From Coemansia sp. RSA 922 (lineage: Eukaryota > Kickxellomycota > Kickxellomycetes > Kickxellales > Kickxellaceae), in NCBI GenBank assembly GCA_027577415.1, contig JANBQS010000181.1:1-28232 (forward strand): 28,232 nt of DNA, read 5' to 3'. The number at the start of each line of letters is the position of its first letter. Positions within the stretch are counted from its first letter, which is position 1. The notes under the pieces are model-generated. The model saw only the letters and a list, made by a program, of their open reading frames with translations. It made no database searches and was not told the origin of the DNA. A program made the translations under genes and the position numbers. This document shows, one piece after another, positions 6,406 through 15,725 of the stretch.

Positions 6406-8853
6406 TGGCTCTACGGCTCTCAAAGCGTCAAAATTAGCAGGAGATCTCGGCACCAACGCCAGCGGTGTTCCAGGCACATACCTAGGAACAGCGGTAGTAT
6501 AGGAAACCGAAGAATGCGTATCGCCAACGACGGTCGATGAATCAGCTCCAGAGTCAAGAGGCGGAGGAGGAGGATGAGCGAAATTAATTGGCGCAAAACC
6601 AACATCGTCATGCGTCATCTTACGACGCTTCACTCTCGGCGAAGCCTCAACGTCTCTTTGCGCCTTCCGCTTATTACGCAGCACGCCGAGTCCATTGGCA
6701 GCTGGAAAAGCAACAGCCAAAAGCGGGTGCACAGGCAAAGGATAGCCCGCCTTTGACGGCGGCTGAATGGTGGCCGTGGACCCGCTGCCAAGCGACGAGA
6801 AGGACGACGAGTGCTGCGGCTTGGGCAAAGCCATCATAGCCGCCAGGGCCTCGGACTGCGTGCCAGCCAGGTACTCGTTGACGGCGGCCACGCAGCGCTC
6901 GTGGATGACGGCGGCGTACTGCACGCGGCGGACGATTGGGTCGACCAGGCGGCTCCCGCGCAGCATGCGCCGCGCAGTGCCCGCGCAGCTCGGGTGCGCA
7001 AAGATGGCGCGGTGCAGCGCGCGGATCAGGCGCAGCGCGTGGGCGCACGCGGGGTCGGCGAAGGCGTCGATGGCGGCGTCCAGCGCCTTGCGTGACGCAA
7101 ACACGTCGCGCCTGAATTCGGCCACGCCCGTGGGCCCGACACTCGCGAGGCGCGCGCACAGGGCGTCGCGGTGCGAGGGCCGCGCGGCCAGGCACAGCAG
7201 CAGCGCCAGCGCCGCCTCCCAGTCGTCGGCCGGCGTGCGCGCCACGTCGAGGCCCTCGAGGTTGGCGGTGCTCATGAACGGCGCCGTGCCCACGTGGCCG
7301 GGCTTCCGCACGTTGCGCTCGTCGTCGCCTGGCACGGCGTGGTCAAAGTCAATCAGCATGCCGCGGACGGCCCCGTCGGCGCCCCGCACGGCCAGGACGT
7401 TGCCCAGCGAAATGTCGCGGTGCAGGACGCCGGTCCGCTCCAGGATGACCGCGTACGTGAGCATGGCGCCGGCGACGGCGGCGACCGCGTCCCGCTCGCT
7501 GCGCAGCTCGTGCAGCGCCACGCCCACCGGGCCCGAGACCATGCGGCGGTGCAGGCGGTGCGTCGGCGTGCTGCGCTTCGAGCCGTGCGCCACGGTCCAC
7601 CGCGCGTACGCGTCCAGCTCGGCGCCCAGCACGAGCCGCGTCGAGTCGGGCGCGCCGCCGACGCGCACGGTGCCCCCGCACAGCAGGCGCTGCAGCACGC
7701 CGGCGTCGCACTCGGCCGCCTCGAGCGCCGCGTGCATCCCGCGCATCACGCCGACCTCGTCGCGCAGGTCGCCGTCCGCGAGGTCCGTGCCGACCAGCTG
7801 CCACGAGTCCTTGAGCACGTAGTCATATTTTTCGTCGTCCGCGCCCAGCGACACGAGGAAGCACCGCGTGAACCGCCCGAAGAACGAGTCGGCCGCAAAG
7901 ACGGGGTCGCGCCGCGCGTAGACGAGCCGGCCCGCGCTGTCCGAGTCGGGGCACTCGATTTCCCAGCGGCCGATGTCCGCGCGCCACCGCATCGACGGGT
8001 CGCTGCCCAGGCGCCACGGCTCGGCAAACGCGGCGTGTGCGGCGACGGCGGCGAGCAGCGCGCGGCCTGCTCTGTCGGTGGTCTTTTGCACGGCCGACAC
8101 GTGCATGGCGTCGAACTCGGCCAGGCACACGCGCACGCGGCCCGGCGCCAGCAGCACCACCCACGAGTGGCGCACGTCGGGGTTGCGCCGCGCGTGGCGG
8201 TTCTTCGCGGCCACCACGCTCTCCATGACGCCCGACGCAAACGGCGTCTCGACGTCCGCGCCCGCGCACGCCGCCACGCCCAGCACGGCGCTGCTCCCGG
8301 CGCCGACCTGGAAGCTCAGCACGCCGTCGACGACGTCCGAGCACTCCACGCCCAGCGCGCGGCTGCTGCGCACGGCGCCAACGACCGCCTCCATTCCCAC
8401 GCGCACAATGCCGGCCGCCAAAGCCGGGTCCCACTCCTTTTCCTCAAGCATCGGCACTTCCGCAGCCTCGAGCGCCGTGCTGACGCGCCGCCGCGTGCGC
8501 CGCAGCCGCGCCATCGCAGCCGCCGGCTGAGTCGGCTGCCCGTGCGCAAGAGCGCCGATGGCTGCCACGCCCGCCTCGGCTGCTGCTGCCGCCTGCGCCC
8601 TCAGCCGCGCGTTTGCGGGCTGCATTTGCCGCGCCAAAAACCGCTCGACGTCTGCTGCCTCCGCCTGGTCGGTTGGAACCGAGAACTGGTGTCCGCACAC
8701 GTCGACGCGGAACGCTCCACGCTCAACTTCCAGGTCTACACAGAGAAAAATAAAGGTCAGTTCTGCGCTCTTTCCATGTGACCAGAGCGCGTGGCTCAAA
8801 GGAAATAATGTGGCTGGAAATATATTTTTCTTACCTTGTGCGGTTGGCTCCAT
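6367..8853 (-). CDS. FunK1-like protein kinase, two exons, GC-rich
   Basis: I read exon 1 as 8853-8835 and exon 2 as 8735-6367, giving 795 aa beginning MEPTAQDLEVERGAF. The kinase core shows HRDISLGN (H445-R446-D447, N452), an IDFD in place of DFG (D469), and GTAPFMS (about residues 489-495) as the APE-like loop. This is the typical FunK1 (fungal-type protein kinase) arrangement; those enzymes are predicted Ser/Thr kinases of largely unknown substrate. The N-terminal half carries the FunK1 accessory region. The C-terminal ~110 residues are probably disordered, with basic clusters NKRK and VKRRK (about residues 692-711) and a terminal SPKRRKLF. No signal peptide is present. G+C is extreme in the middle (50 of 60 bases at 7621-7680) compared with AT-rich flanks. 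It is convergent with the secreted-protein gene at 5289. A reading without splicing is also open, so the intron is inferred from consensus sites. Confidence 0.8.
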   Translation of the reverse strand: MEPTAQGKKNIFPATLFPLSHALWSHGKSAELTFIFLCVDLEVERGAFRVDVCGHQFSVPTDQAEAADVERFLARQMQPANARLRAQAAAAAEAGVAAIGALAHGQPTQPAAAMARLRRTRRRVSTALEAAEVPMLEEKEWDPALAAGIVRVGMEAVVGAVRSSRALGVECSDVVDGVLSFQVGAGSSAVLGVAACAGADVETPFASGVMESVVAAKNRHARRNPDVRHSWVVLLAPGRVRVCLAEFDAMHVSAVQKTTDRAGRALLAAVAAHAAFAEPWRLGSDPSMRWRADIGRWEIECPDSDSAGRLVYARRDPVFAADSFFGRFTRCFLVSLGADDEKYDYVLKDSWQLVGTDLADGDLRDEVGVMRGMHAALEAAECDAGVLQRLLCGGTVRVGGAPDSTRLVLGAELDAYARWTVAHGSKRSTPTHRLHRRMVSGPVGVALHELRSERDAVAAVAGAMLTYAVILERTGVLHRDISLGNVLAVRGADGAVRGMLIDFDHAVPGDDERNVRKPGHVGTAPFMSTANLEGLDVARTPADDWEAALALLLCLAARPSHRDALCARLASVGPTGVAEFRRDVFASRKALDAAIDAFADPACAHALRLIRALHRAIFAHPSCAGTARRMLRGSRLVDPIVRRVQYAAVIHERCVAAVNEYLAGTQSEALAAMMALPKPQHSSSFSSLGSGSTATIQPPSKAGYPLPVHPLLAVAFPAANGLGVLRNKRKAQRDVEASPRVKRRKMTHDDVGFAPINFAHPPPPPLDSGADSSTVVGDTHSSVSYTTAVPRYVPGTPLALVPRSPANFDALRAVEPPVVSSPKRRKLF
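8736..8834 (-). other. Predicted 99-nt phase-1 intron of the GC-rich kinase
   Basis: On the minus strand the donor is CACAAG|GTAAGA. A branch-like ACTGACC lies 18-25 nt from the acceptor, followed by a T-rich run and TGTAG|ACCTGG. The intron is exactly 33 codons long with no in-frame stop, so retention would keep the frame open. Confidence 0.7.
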
Positions 8854-9814
8854 TAAAGTACAATTTGAATATTTTAAAGTGTGTTTTTCTTTTTTGGTCA
8901 GGTGGGAAAGTAAATAAATAAATTGATAAAGAGAAAAAGAAGAAGAAAAAGGTGAGCGCAATTGGAGAGAGAGAGAGAGAGGCTTTTTATATAGTGGCAG
9001 TATGCTTGCCGATTTTTTGAGTGAGTATAGTGCGAGGCTCAGCACAACCAGTGTCAAGCCACACAATACCCCCTCTCTTTTATCTATACCAAGCCTTATT
9101 AGAGGAGGGAAGAGAGAGTGTCTGAGCACACACACACAAGAGAATAAAATAAAATAGAAAATACAATTGAAGAGACGAAAGAAGAGGCTTCATACTTTCC
9201 ATCACGCGCATGCAACAACTTTTTTTTTATTTATCCCTCAAGTAGCCCCTCTCTCTCTTTCAAACTTACAAAGGAGGAGGGCACTAAACTCATAACAAAA
9301 AATCCCCCTCCATTTTTTTTACCCGCGGGACTGGGATCTTGCTTTCCCTAAACGATTAACATGTAGTAATCTAATCACAAACATATCCAAATAGTATTCT
9401 ATAGAATGTGTACATATCGTAAAGCTCATTTCTTCTTATTCTTTTTTGGAAGCCACGCGGTTTCTCACACACATTTTTGCTATATTTAGCTAGCCACTCA
9501 CAGCTTTACCTTGTGTCCGCAATTCTATTTACGACAATGTCCTTTCCCCCCCACCCTTCTTGACCTTGAGACAGAGAGATCGCCTTACAGCTAAACGGCC
9601 CACACAGTCAATTGTTCTTGGTCCCGGAAAAAGATGCAAGACCACAATAGAAAAGACCGCTCGCTCACTGCCGACAGCCCGAATCCACCAAATACATAAA
9701 CATCGCCCCCTTTTCTTCCCCCCCTCTCTCCTTCGTCTCTCAATCCTCTTACCTCCTCTCCCCCTATTCCACACACCTCCTTTTTTTACTCCTACCTCCT
9801 CTCCTTTTTTAATT
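8854..9814. promoter_or_regulatory. Divergent promoter region between kinase and Crh-like gene
   Basis: No gene is present. The stretch holds a GA dinucleotide run (8963-8980), a TTTTTATATAG TATA-like element (about 8985-8995), an ACACACAC run (9128-9139), and a C/T-rich zone (9700-9800) leading into the ATG at 9815. The open frame continuing upstream of 8853 on the minus strand is low-complexity sequence and not coding. Confidence 0.45.
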
Positions 9815-10840
9815 ATGAAGGTCTCCGTCTTTGGCGCTGCTGCTGTGCTGGCTGCTGCCTCTTCCCAAGTTCTTGCTCAGAGCACTTGTAACCAGTGGGC
9901 TCCTTGCTTCCGTGAGGGATACTGTGATGCCAATGCCATGTTCTGTCTCTGGGGTCTCTGCGATCCTATCAAGTCCTTCAATTCTACTGCTTGCTGGCAA
10001 CCAGAAGCCTGTGCTACACAGACCGTAAACTTTGACTCTATCGCCGACGCCATCCCAATCAAGGCCTACAGTGGCAACCCAGCAACCAACGCATTCCTCT
10101 CAGTCTTTGAGCCAAACCACGCCTCAGTCGCTAATGGCAATTTGGCTTTGCAAATGACCTACGACCCTGCTCAAAAGAAAGGTTTTGGTGCTACCGTCTC
10201 CGCCTCTCACACTATCCAGTATGGTCGTACTACTGCTCGTGTAAAGACTGCGTCTATTGCTCCTGGTGTCGTATCGGCTTTCATTATTCGTAATGATCAG
10301 ACTGGTGATGAAATCGATTTCGAGTGGGTCGGCAAGTCTCCCAATGAGGTCCAGACCAATTTTTACTTTAACAACGTCCTCGATTACACCAAGATGGTTC
10401 CCTACAACGTCGGCGGTAATACGGCTGCTGAGTACCACGATTATACTATTGACTGGTCGCCAGAAGCCCTGGTCTGGTTGGTCGACGGCAAGGTTATCCG
10501 TACTGTTAACCGCAAGGATACTTTTAACCCGGCTACCAACACTTATGCCTACCCTACGTCAAAGTCTCGTATTGCCTTTTCCATTTGGGACGGTGGTAAC
10601 TCTGGCGCTCAGGGTACCCAAGAGTGGTCCGGGTACCCGACTCCCTGGGGTGCCAACACCATGTACCAGATGCTGGTCGACTCGGTTCAGATCTCGTGCG
10701 GCGGCGATGCCACTCATCCTCCCACTACTCCTCCCGTCACTCCTCCTGTGACTCCTCCATCCAGCGTCTATCCTACCGCAGTTCCTTCCAGCCCAGTCTC
10801 TCCTCCGCAAAAGTGTATCACTCGCCCAAAGTACTACTAA
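9815..10840 (+). CDS. Crh-like GH16 chitin-glucan transglycosylase
   Basis: The product is 341 aa. A signal peptide (residues 1-21, cleavage after VLAQ or VLA) precedes a Cys-rich module (C25, C31, C37, C44, C49), reminiscent of the small chitin-binding N-terminus of some Crh proteins. The GH16 jelly-roll domain spans about residues 60-286. The catalytic motif D-E-I-D-F-E is intact (nucleophile E166, D168, acid/base E170). A short Pro/Thr tail follows (PPTTPPVTPPVTPPSS) ending KYY. Crh enzymes cross-link chitin to beta-1,3/1,6-glucan in the wall. This one has no clear C-terminal GPI signal, so it is probably soluble or wall-retained. I chose the ATG at 9815 because it begins the signal peptide; the longer ORF upstream is pyrimidine-rich leader. 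Codon use looks like that of a well-expressed gene. It ends 39 bp from the convergent gene on the minus strand. Confidence 0.92.
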   Translation: MKVSVFGAAAVLAAASSQVLAQSTCNQWAPCFREGYCDANAMFCLWGLCDPIKSFNSTACWQPEACATQTVNFDSIADAIPIKAYSGNPATNAFLSVFEPNHASVANGNLALQMTYDPAQKKGFGATVSASHTIQYGRTTARVKTASIAPGVVSAFIIRNDQTGDEIDFEWVGKSPNEVQTNFYFNNVLDYTKMVPYNVGGNTAAEYHDYTIDWSPEALVWLVDGKVIRTVNRKDTFNPATNTYAYPTSKSRIAFSIWDGGNSGAQGTQEWSGYPTPWGANTMYQMLVDSVQISCGGDATHPPTTPPVTPPVTPPSSVYPTAVPSSPVSPPQKCITRPKYY

Positions 10841-10879
10841 AATTTTACTCTGTGAGTTAATAAACTATTTATTAGTGGG

Positions 10880-11539
10880 TCAAAAATACATCCAGTCGTC
10901 GTCAACAAGACTGTTGGTTTGTTTTCGCAACTCGCCCATGATTTCCTGCTTCCACGCTACTTTGGTCTCCTCCACCGCCATTTTAGTCAACCGCTCTAGC
11001 TCACCCTCTTGAATGACATTTAGCACAAAGTCTTCGTCAATAGCCTCAACGTCTCTCTCCAAAGCACGGCCCGCCCGTATTGGCGTCGAGTATCCATTGA
11101 TATAAACCCCGTTTCCATCCAACTCTGGTGGCAACGGCGGAGACGACGTACTGTCCATATACTCCAAGGGCTGAAACTCCAATTCCAGGCTATTTTTACT
11201 CTGACCCAACGGCGTAGTATCCAACTCACTTTGCTGGTATCCAGCCGATGATCCAGTATCAAGACCCGCGTATTCCATTTCCATTGACCTCATATCTGTA
11301 TAGTACTGTGAGGGCAGGCGTCCTGCCTGTACCGGTGTAGTGAATGCGCTGGAGCTGCCTAATGGCTCAAAGTCAGTTCGTCGCTCTATATCTCCTGTGT
11401 TGGGTAATGGCGGAAATAATGTGAATTGTTGTGCTGGCGTCATACTTTGACTATGTTCGTCTGTGCTGTCGGGTGTATTTCCACCGGCTTGCCGACCAAA
11501 CAGCGGAAACGACGGAGGTAAATGTCGTCTAGAGCCCAT
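10880..11539 (-). CDS. Unknown 219-aa protein, disordered N-terminus and helical C-terminus
   Basis: The ORF starts at an ATG (MGSRRHLPPSFPLFGRQAGG) and is intact. Residues 1-150 are Ser/Thr/Pro-rich and likely disordered. They hold two short related elements, TTPVQAGR (about residues 68-75) and STPIRAGR (about residues 147-154). Residues 155-219 look helical and charged (ERDVEAIDEDFVLNVIQEGE ... VAWKQEIMGELRKQT) and end in an aromatic-acidic tail, DDDWMYF. There is no signal peptide or transmembrane segment. I recognise no family. It is convergent with the Crh gene; the 39-bp gap means that the two 3' UTRs must overlap. Confidence 0.7.
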   Translation of the reverse strand: MGSRRHLPPSFPLFGRQAGGNTPDSTDEHSQSMTPAQQFTLFPPLPNTGDIERRTDFEPLGSSSAFTTPVQAGRLPSQYYTDMRSMEMEYAGLDTGSSAGYQQSELDTTPLGQSKNSLELEFQPLEYMDSTSSPPLPPELDGNGVYINGYSTPIRAGRALERDVEAIDEDFVLNVIQEGELERLTKMAVEETKVAWKQEIMGELRKQTNSLVDDDWMYF

Positions 11540-11847
11540 TGGATTTGGTTGAAAAGAATTAATACAAAATGAAATGAAAAATTAATTGGTGCAAATAATA
11601 ATTAAATGTTTTTGGGAAGAAAACTAGCATTCTTTGCATTTGATAATAAAAAAATATCTGTCTTGTAGAATGGATGATCCAGCAGGGGGAGTGATCAATA
11701 GCGGGTTAATCCAAAATGAGTCGAGTTTGTCGCCAACAACGCAAATGGCAGAAATACCAAGAGTTTTAAAGTACAAATGTTGTTTCGTTATTGGATAAGA
11801 GTAAACTAAAGATGGAAGAAAAAAGTAACCAACATCCGTCCAATATT
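11540..11847. other. Intergenic region, nothing recognised
   Basis: AT-rich sequence between two minus-strand genes. An ORF at 11624-11851 begins with TTG only, lies in the 3' flank of the FunK1 gene, and has no supporting feature. Confidence 0.4.
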
Positions 11848-14049
11848 TCAAGCCGATTTTAGCTGTTTCAAAAGATCCATCGTCTCCTCATCAATATAGC
11901 CGCTCAACAGCTCGGGATTGTTGCCTCGAGGAGTGTAAGGGTCGAGTACTAGCAAAGGAGCAATATACTCGCCATTGTCGACAAACAGATACTCGCGAAA
12001 CTTGTAAAACAGCTGGCGTAGTTCGCACGAGACATTTTTGACACCAAAGAACTGCAAAAAAGCCGATGGATGGGCAAGACAACCAACGCGCACCATAGCA
12101 AGTGTGTCGTTGTTGTGGTAGACAAACCCACGAATAACTGAACCCGGGATGTTCTCGAGAGCCGAGAGAGCGTGCAATACAACATAGAAGGTAGACTCGA
12201 TCTCGTCCATAAGTCCTCGTGCAGTTGCGGCACTCAAAACCGGAATGCTCATATAGTACGGAGTTCCTGTGAGCGGCTTGTTGGTGGTACTGGCCGCGTC
12301 GCCCTCAAACTCCCATTTCGTGAGTACAGCCCCTCGATGGCGAATGGCTTCGGCTGATAGCCCGTCAACCGGGAGCAATTTTCCATAGCCCCAGTCGATC
12401 ACCTTGACTTGGCCGCGACGATTGACCCGTACGTTTCCCATCGAGATGTCACGGTGGAGAATGGCACAGAGCACGTATGCCTGCGCCAGGCATCGGAGGG
12501 TGCCACTAATTACGACTCGGACCTTATCAAACGTTGGGTCAGTACTGCGAGGCTCTCCAATAATAGGCGGTAGGTGCTCTTCGATGGACCTCCCGCAGTG
12601 CTCGAGTACAAGGAACTCCAGCCGGTAGCCAAACATGTTCTTCACAAGAACCCCGCTCAAAAATAACTCTGGTATATTGTCCACGCCGGCTTGCGCAAGA
12701 AGCTCGTAGACCGCTCCCTCTGGCACAACGTCCACCGGCACCCACGACAGCTTGAGGAAAACGCTCTTCCCCCTGTATTCCGCCTCGTATACATGCGCCA
12801 GTCGGTGGCGCGGATAGACTGCACGTTGCATATGTCTGACAAGTTGTACTGCATGTGGGTCGTGCTCATCAGAAATTTCCGCAGTAACGTCCATGGATTT
12901 GGCAGAGATATGGCTGAATCGCCAGCAGCTGGATTCTTCAAATACGCCGCAACAATGCCCAAACTCTTCGGGTGTCAGAGTCAGCAAGAAATACAGCCGC
13001 ACCATGACTGAACGAACCGCCTTGGTTACAGAACTAAGAAAATCAACACTTCTGTAGCAGACATGCCCGATATTAGCAATGTACCAGTTGTTACGGGTGA
13101 AAACGACCAAAGACAACGCTGCGCCGTGAAGCAGCAAAATCGGTACATAAGCGCGGGAAGGCTGCGTCTGCCAAATGTAGGTCTGATAATCGGCAATCTG
13201 CTTTAGCGTATCGGTGTGAATACATGTGATATACTCCTCTTTTTTGGCCTCGAGGAGGAGGTGCACCGACGAGAAACCGGACGTCGAACCTGGATAGTAG
13301 AAAGCAAAGTCGACCTTAAGACCCGACCCACCTTTAATGGCCTTTGACTGGTGGTCCACTAAATGGTACTCGCACGTCGGAATTTCAGTCTTTGGGGGTC
13401 TGGAGCGTCCGCAGCTCTCGTTGTATTCCGTTACTTCCGCATCCATCGCAAGCACGAGCTTCGAAAAATAAGCTGTGACCGCATCTTCATTCGTCATGCC
13501 TATATAAGCCGGATCGTCTTTCTTTGTCGATGGGCGGGTGGTCGGTCTAGCAGTACCCGTGGACCTCATCTTGCGGTCGACGTAGGCAGGGGCGCTCTCG
13601 GCCAGGGACTTGAACAGGCCTGGGTTGGACTTTTCAAAGTTTTGAAGCTTGGTCAACAATCCAAGCCTTTTCAAGATCCCTTCGAATTTAGGCTCTTGCT
13701 GATAGGCTTTTATGTCTCCATAGATTCGGTCGCGTCGGATGTGAATATTCTTGTCTTGGAGCGATGGCATCAACTCCTTCGACTGAGACTTCAGGGGTGT
13801 TTGGTCGACGACGCTACTACTGCCTTGTCTCTAAAAAAAACATAAGGCAAAGACAGGTAAAAAAAAAAGTGTTAGTACTTTGGCTCTCATAAACTCGCTG
13901 AATTTAAACTGCCAAAATAATAAATTGAATTTGGAGCTCAAAAGGCCAGTACTTACTGAAGCTGAGGCGCCTGTGGTTCTTGCTGAAATAGCTAGGCCAC
14001 CAATGTGAATATCGTTAGAGCCTTTCGTGGGCGTTCTGTGGCCGGACAT
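11848..14049 (-). CDS. FunK1 protein kinase, intact, two exons
   Basis: Exon 1 is 14049-13957 (31 codons, MSGHRTPTKGSNDIHI...) and exon 2 is 13830-11848, joined in phase 0 to give 691 aa. Exon 2 adds R-Q-G-S-S-S-V-V-D ahead of the internal Met at 13770. The FunK1 N-terminal region (about residues 80-380) includes APAYVDRKM, LLLEAKKEE and DYQTYIWQTQ. The kinase part has VFLK (K391), a probable helix-C Glu near residue 407, HRDISMGN (H490-D492, N497), IDWG (D510) and GTPYYMS (about residues 553-559). All residues needed for phosphotransfer are present. FunK1 kinases are fungal-specific and poorly characterised. There is no signal peptide or membrane segment. Two decayed copies lie at 15043-15412 and 22650-23550, so the family has been expanding and decaying locally. 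Confidence 0.88.
13831..13956 (-). other. 126-nt phase-0 intron of the FunK1 gene
   Basis: On the minus strand the donor is CTTCA|GTAAGT, a perfect TACTAAC branch site lies at about 13867-13875, and the acceptor is TTTTTTTTAG|AGACAAGG. The intron relic is still recognisable in the copy at 23460-23550, where the donor has been lost. Confidence 0.88.
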
Positions 14050-15042
14050 TGCAAAAAGAAAATGAGAGAGTTGATTCGATATATTACTAAATGAGAAGAG
14101 AAAAATAAATTTACTGGAAAAGAAGGCGAAATTCAAAAGCGTAAACAAAAAGTAAATGTAAACAACGAGTCGAGTCGCTTGAATCAGCTCAGCTAGGCAG
14201 CTCAGCAAATGTTTGTTGATCAATTATTTGTGATCGATTAGCTATTGAAGGCGCTGTAGACGTCACACTCAGGAAACACGAATCTCACCGCCAAAAAACA
14301 AAAATAAAAAATAACATTGAGGGCATACTGGTTTCATTTACAAACACCAACGCATTCCATTTTTCATGTTTGTTTTTGAAGAAGAAGTATTTTTTTTATT
14401 GATACCAGCTGCATCTTGGATAGAACAAAAAAAAACCCCCCATTGAAATGCTAGCAGCCAGAAAAAAAATGCCTTGCTGAAAAATAGTAGCTATTGATTA
14501 AGTGATTAGATGCGAGGATGGAAAGAGCGCGAAGCTCGGGAAAACCACCTCGGAGAGTGGAGAGGCATAGAAGCCTGTGCATAGAATGCCATTCTACAGA
14601 CATAGATGGGGCTGCAGATGAGATAGATGGATCATCGTGATCTCCGTTGCTCGTGGGAGCCGCAACCCTACTAACTATGCTCAGCCCACAGCTTTGTGGA
14701 GGATTGCTTTTTCAATCCTCACACAGGTGGTGCATGTGAACACGCACCATGTGATTGGTTGCATTTGGCACATGTGTGTGGCCAAATACAACGGCACGGG
14801 TGGCAGCTTCAGATACCTTTGATGATCACAGGCTCTGTTCTAGTATTTATAGGCTTACCTGCTCTGCATTTAGGCAGGGAGTCAGATAATTTCTTCTCTT
14901 CTTTATTTTTAAAATACTATTGAATTAAAAATACTATGCCTGTTTGACCTCTGATAATGTGAGCTCTCGATTGTCCGGTTAGTATCTTTATTAATGAAAG
15001 CTAAATCAGCCTTGTGACTCTTGCTGCCTTAATGGCTGTTGT
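14050..15042. other. Intergenic region with a possible coding relic at 14680-14800
   Basis: No intact gene is present. GACGTCAC at about 14255-14262 is CRE-like and lies some 210 bp upstream of the FunK1 ATG. On the plus strand, CTACTAACTATGCTCAG at about 14670-14686 resembles a branch point plus acceptor. It precedes a short reading frame with Cys/His spacing (CFFNPHTGGACEHAPC ... AHVCG) like a degraded zinc knuckle. This is weak and is discussed under findings. Confidence 0.3.
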
Positions 15043-15412
15043 CTAGTATCCATACAATAAGTACAGGCATCCTAGGACTTTCTGAAGGGATCTGGCAGGA
15101 AGTTTTTTGTTGCGCTTGTGTAAGGCATTCATCATCAAGCGTACAAGTTTCATAAAACATGCTGTAGCTGCCTTTTTGCCATTTTCGCCAGTTACACCTA
15201 TAAACCTTGGCTCTTCGGTGTTGCTTGCTTTCTTGCGGGAGACCTGGACAGAGGCCATTGTGGGCGTCATTTTGTTGTTAACAAAGGCAGGAGCGCTCGT
15301 GGACAGAGAATTAAAGGTGGGCCTTAAGTTTCTAAAGGCTTCGAACTCGTCTGACAATCCTAAGTCATCGACTATCCCCTTGTAGCTATATTTCTCCCTC
15401 TAGCTTTCATAT
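15043..15412 (-). pseudogene. FunK1 N-terminal relic 1
   Basis: The minus-strand frame from about 15410 to the stop at 15043 aligns with the N-terminus of the intact FunK1. KYSYKGIVDDLGLSDEFEAF corresponds to PKFEGILKRLGLLTKLQNF, and SAPAFVNNKM corresponds to SAPAYVDRKM. EPRFIGVTGENGKKA corresponds to DPAYIGMTNEDAVTA. An in-frame TAG sits near 15400, and homology ends after about 105 residues. The kinase domain is absent, so this is a truncated dead copy. Because it is more divergent from the intact gene than relic 2 is, it is probably the older copy. Confidence 0.75.
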
Positions 15413-15486
15413 GTGTCTTCCTTAATATTAAAGAATTTTTTTAAACTTTATTATTCTTGTGAACATTTTATTCACATTCTCCTTTT

Positions 15487-15725
15487 ATAACACTACCACT
15501 TTGATTCTGGTGATGACAAGCTTGATGGGAAGATATCGTTCAGAAACAAATCGCAACCAGTAACCGGCTGCCTACATCACATAATTCAGTATTATCACCA
15601 ATCAGCTACAGATGACGACATCAATGCCCCAGCTGCACCTGTTAGCCCGCCCTCTGTGGCTTGAACCAATTTTTTATTTTAATTTATCACAATAAATTTG
15701 CACTTAAAGGTTGCACCAAAAAAAC
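15487..15725 (+). pseudogene. Decayed copy 1 of a short coding segment (YHFDxxDDKLDGK) with 3' UTR
   Basis: Plus-strand codons from about 15490 read YHFDSGDDKLDGKISFRNKS, continue through GCLHHIIQYYHQSA, and end SPPSVA-stop at about 15659-15661. Bases 15490-15725 align with 22253-22488 through the stop, an AATAAA and a final A-run. This copy is open but has no ATG (TAA sits two codons before YHFD). The family is unknown. Confidence 0.55.

Noticed and set aside
7171..8781. 536-aa plus-strand ORF antisense to the GC-rich kinase
   Set aside because: It is a shadow of a GC-rich coding exon (stop codons are rare when G+C is extreme). Composition is Arg/Ala/His-rich with no domain, while the minus strand has clear kinase motifs.
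8854..9135. N-terminal 94-residue extension of the GC-rich kinase
   Set aside because: It consists of GA-repeat and AT-rich promoter sequence, and the ATG at 8853 is followed by a consensus donor.
11624..11851. 75-aa minus-strand ORF after FunK1
   Set aside because: It starts with TTG, has no ATG, overlaps the FunK1 stop by a few bases and shows no features.
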